Assembly: GCA_964472505.1 (NCBI GenBank)
Contig: CAYYQW010000061.1
Location: 1 to 23,751 of the forward strand
Length of the DNA stretch: 23,751 bases
Direction of reading: 5' to 3'
Source of the DNA: JAYEIA01 sp964472505
Lineage (GTDB): Bacteria > Bacteroidota > Bacteroidia > Bacteroidales > JAADGE01
The position numbers and the translations under genes were made by a program. Below the pieces are notes generated by a model. The model worked only from the letters and a program-made list of their open reading frames with translations. It was not told the DNA's origin and searched no databases. This document shows positions 7,852-13,601 of this stretch, piece after piece (position 1 is the first letter of the stretch; each line of letters begins with the position of its first letter).

Positions 7852-7880
7852 TTTAGTACTATGTATTGCCAAGTACTAAA
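7852..7880 (+). promoter_or_regulatory. Probable PadR operator (inverted repeat over -33 element)
   Basis: TTTAGTACT (7852-7860) and AGTACTAAA (7872-7880) are perfect 9-bp inverted arms with an 11-bp spacer, so half-site centres are 20 bp apart (two helical turns). The spacer contains the TTG of the promoter. A PadR-family gene lies in the same operon, and PadR dimers bind such palindromes, so autoregulation is the simplest reading. Confidence 0.6.
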
Positions 7881-7897
7881 TATTTTTTATATCTTTG
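7866..7897 (+). promoter_or_regulatory. Promoter of the PspC-PadR-PspC operon
   Basis: TTG at 7866-7868 is followed after 21 bp by TATCTTTG at 7890-7897, an exact TAnnTTTG. The predicted start near 7904 leaves a leader of about 20 nt before the ATG at 7926. Confidence 0.65.
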
Positions 7898-7925
7898 TGA
7901 AAAATAATAGTAAAAATTTTATGAT

Positions 7926-8414
7926 ATGGAAGCTATAAGTACTATTTCAGTTGGGAAAAGAATATTCAAAGTCAGCGTTTCGGCTTATGCGGTATTAGCC
8001 GACTTTGAGAGTTTTTTGTTTAGACGCGTCAGGGATGCTCGCCGAAAACTTACGGTTGAGGAAACCCTTTCGGATTATTTGGATTTGAATATGTCGCCCG
8101 GAACCGATGTGGTCGATTATGATTTGGCTGTTGATGCGGTGCGTCATATTGCGGAAAAGGAACAGTTAGATTATTTTCCGGAGTTTTCTTATCGATCAAG
8201 GGAGCGCTTGTATCGCGATACGGACAACAATATCCTTGGCGGTGTATGTGCCGGTTTTGGAAATTATTTCAATATTGATCCCGTAATCATTCGTTTGTTG
8301 TTCGTAATCTTGGCATTGTTCAGCCCGGGTTTAATTATTTATATCATTTTGTGGATTGTAGTACCGGAACAGCCGCCATTATATGCAAGACGCTCTGAAA
8401 AAACTCGGTTTTAA
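7926..8414 (+). CDS. PspC-domain membrane protein (short)
   Basis: This 162-residue protein has a PspC domain at about residues 93-148: a RLYRDTDNNILGGVCAGFG start, FNIDPVIIRLLF, and one hydrophobic helix ending IVVPEQ. Residues 1-85 form an amphipathic N-terminal domain that aligns by eye with the N-terminus of the larger PspC protein two genes downstream (start of strand, then a Y-x2-L helix). PspC proteins in other bacteria sense or signal inner-membrane stress; here the partner is a PadR repressor, not PspA. The gene leads a three-gene operon (37 nt, then 5 nt gaps) behind a clear promoter and palindromic operator. The detailed role is unknown. Confidence 0.85.
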   Translation: MEAISTISVGKRIFKVSVSAYAVLADFESFLFRRVRDARRKLTVEETLSDYLDLNMSPGTDVVDYDLAVDAVRHIAEKEQLDYFPEFSYRSRERLYRDTDNNILGGVCAGFGNYFNIDPVIIRLLFVILALFSPGLIIYIILWIVVPEQPPLYARRSEKTRF

Positions 8415-8451
8415 TGTTTAAGCCGCATTTCATTAATTTAATGATAATAAA

Positions 8452-8799
8452 ATGAAGATTGAGAACATAAAAGCTCAGATGCGCAAAGGAATATTGGAAT
8501 ACTGCATTTTGTCGGTGCTTTCGGCCGAAGATGCGTATGTCTCCGACATTATAAGCAAATTAAAAGATGCGCGATTGATTGTGGTAGAAGGAACTTTGTA
8601 CCCGCTTCTGAATCGGCAACACCGCGACGGTTTGTTGGATTATCGCTGGGAAGAGTCCACCCAGGGGCCGCCGCGCAAATATTACGGCCTTACGGAAAAA
8701 GGGCGCAGTTTTCTGGAAGAGCTCGACCTTTCCTGGGAGGAGTTAAAGAAATCGGTAGAAGAAATTAATGAAAAACGAAACCTTAACAATAAACACTAA
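8452..8799 (+). CDS. PadR-family transcriptional regulator
   Basis: This 115-residue protein is close to the usual length of short PadR regulators. It opens with MRKGILEYCILSVLS, has the winged-helix signature GTLYPLLNRQHRDGLL and the wing GPPRKYYGLTEKG, and ends in a helix suited to dimerisation. PadR proteins usually repress their own operon and are released by small ligands or membrane-associated signals. It lies between two PspC genes, and a palindrome over the operon promoter is a likely binding site. Pairing of PadR with PspC proteins recurs in Bacteroidota, suggesting a self-controlled envelope-response module. Confidence 0.92.
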   Translation: MKIENIKAQMRKGILEYCILSVLSAEDAYVSDIISKLKDARLIVVEGTLYPLLNRQHRDGLLDYRWEESTQGPPRKYYGLTEKGRSFLEELDLSWEELKKSVEEINEKRNLNNKH

Positions 8800-8804
8800 T
8801 TGAC

Positions 8805-10373
8805 ATGAAAAAAACGATACATATTCATATCAGCCGGCAGCCCTTTACCATAGAGGAAGAAGCTTATGATAAGTTGTCGGGTTGGCTGGATGCCGTTCGC
8901 AGAGAAATGAATGATGAGCCCGGGCGCGATGAAATTATGCAGGACATTGAAATGCGAGCCGCAGAATTGCTTGGCGAATACTCCGCAGGCGGGAAGGAAG
9001 TAATTACTTCTGAGCAAATTGAGCAATTAATATCGGTAATGGGAACTCCGGAGGATTTTGCCGCTGAGGAAGCTTCGCAGGCGGAAAATGAGACTTCTGT
9101 TCCCGGTCATGAGCGTCGCAGTACACGCCGTTTGTACCGCGATATTTCTGACCGGATATTGGGCGGTGTAGCCGGCGGAATGGGAAAGTATTTTTCAACC
9201 GACCCGCTCATTTTCCGATTGCTGTTTGTGGTTTTTACATTTATTGGCGGAGCCGGGCCTATTGTGTACTTGCTTTTATGGGCATTGGTGCCGGTGGCTA
9301 AAACACGGGCTCAAAAACTTGAAATGCGCGGAAAACGTGTTACGGTAGATAATCTTGGCCGTATGGTAAATGAAGAATTTCAGGATGTACGAAATAACTT
9401 TAACCAAGGGCCTTATTCACAGCCAATAAACCGAGCTACTGAAGGCTTACGGGAAATACTTTTACTCGTATTTAAGGTGGTTTTATTTGTTCTGGGATTT
9501 GCATTTTTCATTGGCGGAATAATCGGTTTGGTTTTTACTTTGTCGGCTTTTTTCTCCGACCGGATGATTTTCTTTGTCAGTAATATTCCCGGCTTTGTTT
9601 CCTTACAGTCTTTTTTTGAATTATTTGCCAATGCCCCGACGGTAAATTGGTTCTTAATCAGTCTGTTAGTGTTGGCCGGCCTGCCCTTATTGCTTCTGAT
9701 TTATGTGGGCTCTAAAATTTTATTCCGCTACAAAGCCAATGACCGATTATTTTTTATAGCCGGCTTTGCATTATTTTTTACGGCTGTTATTGTTTCAGGA
9801 GTTCTTGCGCTAAAAATATTCGGAAAATATAAAACGGAAATACAGCATAGCTATAAAATGCCTGTAGAAGCAACTGTTGGTGATACCTTGTACCTTCGTG
9901 CCGAAGAAGTTGTAGATTCCGATTTTCTGACTGCCGATTTCGATTTGGATCGTTTAAAAGTTAGTTTGGCGGATGATACAATTAAGAACATCTACGGATT
10001 GCCTCGTTTGGATATTCGAAAAAGTGAAGACGGACAGAGTTTTTTGGAGTATGACTATTCAATTCGGGGCATGAAATTCAAAACGCCCAAAGCATCGGAA
10101 GCACATATTAGCTATGATTGGACTCAAGACAATAAACAGTTGCGCTTTATGCCTTTCTTTACAACAAATGAGAATAAATTATACTTTGAAGAGTTACGGC
10201 TTCATTTGAATATTCCGTCGGGTACCTACCTGTATTTGGATCCGGATTTAAAAGACATTATTTGGAACATTCAAAATGACCAAAATATGTGGGATCGTGA
10301 TATGTTGGGAAAAACTTGGTATATGAATAAAGACGGATTGCTGAGTTTGGATGGTTTGAATATTGAAAAGTAA
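8805..10373 (+). CDS. PspC-domain multi-spanning membrane protein (long)
   Basis: This is a 522-residue protein. Residues 1-85 form an acidic N-terminal domain (KTIHIHISRQPFTIEEEAYD..., then VMGTPEDF) related to that of the shorter PspC protein. The PspC domain follows (about 108-165: RLYRDISDRILGGVAGGMG, then STDPLIFRLLF), with three further hydrophobic segments (about 218-251, 281-304, 313-337). A soluble C-terminal domain of about 180 residues is rich in Asp and beta strands and outside any family I can name. It starts 5 nt after the PadR gene, so translation is probably coupled. The two unequal PspC proteins may interact through their shared N-terminal domains; that is inference. Confidence 0.85.
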   Translation: MKKTIHIHISRQPFTIEEEAYDKLSGWLDAVRREMNDEPGRDEIMQDIEMRAAELLGEYSAGGKEVITSEQIEQLISVMGTPEDFAAEEASQAENETSVPGHERRSTRRLYRDISDRILGGVAGGMGKYFSTDPLIFRLLFVVFTFIGGAGPIVYLLLWALVPVAKTRAQKLEMRGKRVTVDNLGRMVNEEFQDVRNNFNQGPYSQPINRATEGLREILLLVFKVVLFVLGFAFFIGGIIGLVFTLSAFFSDRMIFFVSNIPGFVSLQSFFELFANAPTVNWFLISLLVLAGLPLLLLIYVGSKILFRYKANDRLFFIAGFALFFTAVIVSGVLALKIFGKYKTEIQHSYKMPVEATVGDTLYLRAEEVVDSDFLTADFDLDRLKVSLADDTIKNIYGLPRLDIRKSEDGQSFLEYDYSIRGMKFKTPKASEAHISYDWTQDNKQLRFMPFFTTNENKLYFEELRLHLNIPSGTYLYLDPDLKDIIWNIQNDQNMWDRDMLGKTWYMNKDGLLSLDGLNIEK

Positions 10374-10379
10374 AGTTTA

Positions 10380-10395
10380 GTTTACATTTGTAAAC
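10380..10395. repeat. Small hairpin GTTTAC/GTAAAC
   Basis: Perfect 6-bp arms (10380-10385, 10390-10395) surround an ATTT loop directly after the long PspC gene and before the main terminator. It may protect the 3' end or have no role. Confidence 0.35.
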
Positions 10396-10398
10396 ATG

Positions 10399-10451
10399 GA
10401 ATCGACTGTATAAGAGCTGTTTATGCTTCGTATGTAGTCGATTCTTTTTTT
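10399..10451 (+). terminator. Rho-independent terminator of the PspC operon
   Basis: GAATCGACT (10399-10407) pairs perfectly with AGTCGATTC (10436-10444). The stem can extend inward with two wobble pairs and three A-T pairs, and a run of seven T follows at 10445-10451. It ends transcription from the left; the minus strand lacks a T-run after the hairpin, so it does not obviously serve the convergent gene. Confidence 0.8.
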
Positions 10452-10457
10452 ATTTTG

Positions 10458-10742
10458 CTAAGCTTCAGCGGATTCTGCCGCTACTTTTTCGTTCAATTTT
10501 ATGTGGTGTTCTTTGTCGTTTTTTACCAAGTAAGCGGAAGTCACTTGTTCATGATTTTTTAGTTTTTCAATGAGTTTTGAATCATCCTTAAAATCTAAAA
10601 CACTTATTTTGGCATCGTGCATTTTGGCCGTTCTGTGCGATTCCACGGAGAAAGTTTTCGCTGTTTCTTCACCAAATTCTTCCGGCAGGTATTCTTTCCA
10701 TTTTTTGCCGGCAAAGTCCATTCTGAATACGAGTATTTTCAT
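10458..10742 (-). CDS. Conserved-looking 94-residue protein of unknown function
   Basis: This short soluble protein starts MKILVFRMDFAGKKWKEYLP, has a middle with SHRTAKMHDAKISVLDF, and ends SAYLVKNDKEHHIKLNEKV before an Ala/Glu tail. Alternating strand-helix patterns could fit a small alpha/beta fold of ferredoxin-like type. Base composition matches the neighbours and the frame is sensible, so I take it as real. There is no signal peptide or membrane segment. It lies downstream of ilvE on the same strand, but a hairpin in the 82-nt gap suggests it has its own transcript. I do not recognise the family. Confidence 0.6.
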   Translation of the reverse strand: MKILVFRMDFAGKKWKEYLPEEFGEETAKTFSVESHRTAKMHDAKISVLDFKDDSKLIEKLKNHEQVTSAYLVKNDKEHHIKLNEKVAAESAEA

Positions 10743-10767
10743 GCTTTTTTTATTTTAGTATAATTTA

Positions 10768-10802
10768 ACGGCCGGACAGCCGAAAATCGTTTGTCCGACC
10801 GT
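10768..10802 (-). terminator. Hairpin after ilvE, possible terminator
   Basis: The arms 10768-10778 and 10792-10802 pair over 11 bp with one wobble (core GGCCGGACA with TGTCCGACC), making a strong GC-rich stem between the ilvE stop and the next minus-strand gene. The sequence beyond it on the minus strand is AT-rich but lacks a clean T-run, so it could be a terminator, an attenuator or an mRNA stabiliser. Confidence 0.5.
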
Positions 10803-10824
10803 TTATGTTTGAAACAAAATTACA

Positions 10825-11838
10825 TTATTCGGCAAACTCTACCCAAATAAATTTATCTTCGGCATCGCCGGTTTGTATGGCTTGCAATTTCTTGTAGAGT
10901 TTTTCGGAAATTTCTCCGGGTGAATTATAGCTGTATGTTTTATCGTAATCAGCATCATAAATTTTGCCTATGGGGCTGATAACTGCAGCTGTACCGCAGG
11001 CTCCCACTTCTTCAAAACTATCCAGTTCTTCCAAAGGAACGGGACGACGTTCACTTTTATAGCCCATATCTTCGGCCAGTGTTATAAGGCTTCTGTTAGT
11101 AATGGACGGTAATATGGAATCCGATTTTGGTGTAATGTAGGTATTATCTTTAATCCCGAAAAAGTTAGCCGGGCCGCATTCGTCAATATACTTTTTCTCT
11201 TTGGCATCTAAATACAGTACGTTGGCATAGCCCGCATCTTTAGCTTTTTTCATGGATTTGAGACTGGCAGCATAGTTTCCGCCAACTTTGAATTTTCCGG
11301 TACCCAAAGGCGCGGCACGGTCAAAATCGCGAGTTATCATCATGGATACCGGGCTGAATCCTTCTTTAAAATATGGGCCTACCGGTGTTACAAATACCAT
11401 GAACAGATATTCGTCGGCCGGCTTCACACCTACGCGCGGTCCGGTTCCTATCAGTAGAGGCCGGATATAGAGTGAAGCACCTGTTCCGTATGGCGGAACA
11501 AACTCTTTGTTAAGGCTTACGGCTTTTTTTACCATTTCAATGAACAATTCTGTGCTCGGTGCTTCCATCATAATCCCGTCGGCAGATGCCTGCATGCGCT
11601 TGGCATTTTCTTCCGGCCTGAATATTCGGATTTTACCGTCTTTTCCCATAAAGGCTTTAAGGCCTTCAAAAATTTCCTGCCCGTAATGCAAAGATGTGGC
11701 TGCAATGTGCATTGGTACATGCTCTGACGAACAAAGTTCCATTTTGCCCCATTCCCCGTTTCGGAAATAACATCTTACATTGTAATTGGTTTTTTGATAA
11801 GCGAAGGGAAGTTCGCTCCATTTGATATTTTCTGTCAT
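10825..11838 (-). CDS. ilvE: Branched-chain amino acid aminotransferase
   Basis: This 337-residue class IV PLP-dependent aminotransferase is of the BCAT type. It transfers the amino group between glutamate and the keto acids of leucine, isoleucine and valine, the last step of their synthesis and the first of their breakdown. Recognisable features are LHYGQEIFEGLKAF (about 50-63), the Arg/Pro strand ASLYIRPLLIGTG (121-133), the PLP lysine in FKVGGNYAAS (Lys184), the YANVLYLDA strand and ECGPANFFGI, and a C-terminal GTAAVISPIG phosphate-binding turn. Length is normal. A terminator-like hairpin of the upstream cyclase gene ends only about 23 nt before this ATG, so the promoter may lie inside the cyclase 3' end. 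Confidence 0.95.
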   Translation of the reverse strand: MTENIKWSELPFAYQKTNYNVRCYFRNGEWGKMELCSSEHVPMHIAATSLHYGQEIFEGLKAFMGKDGKIRIFRPEENAKRMQASADGIMMEAPSTELFIEMVKKAVSLNKEFVPPYGTGASLYIRPLLIGTGPRVGVKPADEYLFMVFVTPVGPYFKEGFSPVSMMITRDFDRAAPLGTGKFKVGGNYAASLKSMKKAKDAGYANVLYLDAKEKKYIDECGPANFFGIKDNTYITPKSDSILPSITNRSLITLAEDMGYKSERRPVPLEELDSFEEVGACGTAAVISPIGKIYDADYDKTYSYNSPGEISEKLYKKLQAIQTGDAEDKFIWVEFAE

Positions 11839-11861
11839 GTGTTTATTGTATTTTGGGTTTT

Positions 11862-11893
11862 AAAAAAAAACGCTTTGTCAGAAAACAAAACGT
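11862..11893 (-). terminator. Rho-independent terminator after the cyclase gene
   Basis: On the minus strand ACGTTTTGT (11893-11885) pairs with ACAAAGCGT (11878-11870) over nine pairs, one of them a wobble, with a 6-nt loop. A run of eight or more T follows (11869-11862). It begins 10 nt past the cyclase stop codon and ends about 23 nt before the ilvE start. Confidence 0.7.
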
Positions 11894-11902
11894 CCTTAAT
11901 TT

Positions 11903-13303
11903 TTATTCAATTAAACTTTTTATTCGCTCAATTTGCTTTTCTTTGTTTACTTTCCTCATTTTTCGGGCAGTTTCGGTAAAAAACTGATGCGATGAAAGGA
12001 ATTTAAGTTGCAATTTATTCCATTGGTTAAAATCGGAGATAAGCCCCTGTACTTTAAGTTCTCGATATAAAGTATCCGAAACGGGAATAAAATCTTTGCG
12101 CCCGAGATAATCCAAATCGGCATCGGCCATAATTTTTTCTAATTTTGTTTTCGGATTGGGCGGAAGTTTTGTGGCCATTATTAAGTCGGAAATGATATCC
12201 ATTTGCTCTTGGCTGTAGTTAAAGCGCGGCAATATTTCCTGAGCTATTTTGCAGCCTCTTTCTTCATGGTCAATGGCTCCTTTTATTTGTCCGAAATCGT
12301 GGAAGAGGGCAGCGGTTTTCAGCAGTATAAGTTCTGCGTCGGAAACCCCTTCACCGGTACCTATAATTTCCACGCCAATGGTAACATCTATGGTATGTTT
12401 CAAATTATGGTAATACAGATGTTTCGGTAATTCGCGCTCTAAGCGATCCATTACGTATTCATTAATATCTTCAAATTGAACCATTTGAAATTTTGTGCGA
12501 AATTTCTCATTGGGTGTTTTTCCCAAACCGCCTTTTGATAATTCCGGCCGAAAACCTTTAACGGTATATACCGGTGTATCGCCTTTGTATTTTATCGGTA
12601 TTTTTGAGCGGTATTCACAAACGAAGAAATCTTTTATGAATTCATAAGTCATTTCCGAAATACTAATTTCGGTAGGAAGACTTGCCGATTCTATTCGGCT
12701 GGCAATATTTACGGTATCACCCTTGATATCGTAGGATATTTTTCGTTTTCCGGAAACGCTTGCCGTAACCGGTCCGGTATGAATGCCAAAAGTAAGATTC
12801 CAAATTTTACGATTGTTGGATTTGGATGATTTTTGTATTTTTTTTAGGTATTCTTGTACTTCCAGAGCTGCTTTTATAACCTCAATGGGGTTGGTACGAT
12901 TTTTCTTGGGTATTCCTCCGGCGCACATATAGGTATCGCCTATGGATTTTACTTTTTGAATGTTGTGCTTCTCAACTACTTGGTCGAAATAGAAGAAAAA
13001 ATCATCCAACTCATCAATCAGTGCTTCGGCATTTTCTGTGCCCGATAATTTGGTGAATCCTTTTACGTCGGCAAAAAGTACGGTAACCATTTTGTAGCGC
13101 AGGGTGTTGGCACTGCCTTTCATTTTTATTTGCTTACCGGCATCGGTGGGAAGGAATGACAAAAGCTCTGCAATCCGGTCATTTTCAGATCGCAATTCAT
13201 TGTTTTGGTCAGCTAATTCTTCATTCAGCTTTTTCAAGTAATCAATGCGCTCTTCCAAAACAGATACCTTCTCAATTAATTCCCGATTTGTCCTGTTTTC
13301 CAT
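11903..13303 (-). CDS. Class III adenylate cyclase fused to an HD domain
   Basis: This 466-residue protein begins with a coiled coil (about 6-48). A class III cyclase catalytic domain follows (about 70-250) with both metal Asp (Asp79 in FADVKGF, Asp123 in SIGDTYMCAGG), adenine-selecting Lys119 and Asp192 (YDIKGDTVN), Asn199 and Arg203. All residues needed for an active homodimeric adenylate cyclase are therefore present. The C-terminal part (about 290-450) is an HD-type metal domain: HNLKH (299-303), HDFG (335-338) and a DADLDYLGR motif (394-402). No membrane or signal segment is seen, so it is cytosolic. HD domains often hydrolyse phosphoesters, so one chain may make and degrade a nucleotide, or the HD part may be a sensor. 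A terminator follows. Confidence 0.9.
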   Translation of the reverse strand: MENRTNRELIEKVSVLEERIDYLKKLNEELADQNNELRSENDRIAELLSFLPTDAGKQIKMKGSANTLRYKMVTVLFADVKGFTKLSGTENAEALIDELDDFFFYFDQVVEKHNIQKVKSIGDTYMCAGGIPKKNRTNPIEVIKAALEVQEYLKKIQKSSKSNNRKIWNLTFGIHTGPVTASVSGKRKISYDIKGDTVNIASRIESASLPTEISISEMTYEFIKDFFVCEYRSKIPIKYKGDTPVYTVKGFRPELSKGGLGKTPNEKFRTKFQMVQFEDINEYVMDRLERELPKHLYYHNLKHTIDVTIGVEIIGTGEGVSDAELILLKTAALFHDFGQIKGAIDHEERGCKIAQEILPRFNYSQEQMDIISDLIMATKLPPNPKTKLEKIMADADLDYLGRKDFIPVSDTLYRELKVQGLISDFNQWNKLQLKFLSSHQFFTETARKMRKVNKEKQIERIKSLIE

Positions 13304-13601
13304 TGCTTGTCCTGTTTTTTACCTTTTAAAAGCGTAAAATTGAGCCATAAAGATATATAAAAAAAATTGGACTTTTCTATAAAATTGCTTTTTCGTGTTG
13401 TGAAAAATTGGGTTTTACAACATCTTTTACAGCCTAAGCATTTGGCTGTCTGCAATTATTCGACAGTAAATGCATTAGGTGCTTTGTTAAGTGTAATAGT
13501 GTAATAATTACTATACTAAGAAATAACAGAATAAAACAGTAAAAGTATAGAATAATTGAAAAAAATATTAATTTTGTTTTTAAAATTGAAATAAAATTTG
13601 C
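13304..13601. other. AT-rich divergent spacer with hairpin, left edge of island
   Basis: This 298-bp space lies between the divergent cyclase and methylase genes. AT content rises sharply from about 13.34 kb onward. It contains the hairpin at 13433-13479 and, at 13569-13576, TAATTTTG, a perfect -7-type octamer 25 nt before the methylase ATG but without a well-placed -33 element. Short frames across it look like noise. Confidence 0.5.
13433..13479. repeat. Interrupted inverted repeat upstream of the R-M genes
   Basis: CCTAAGCATTT (13433-13443) faces AAATGCATTAGG (13468-13479), one base bulged, and CTGTC (13446-13450) faces GACAG (13462-13466), giving about 15 pairs around an 11-nt loop. There is no T-run. 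It could be an operator, a recombination edge or a small mobile remnant. Confidence 0.45.
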
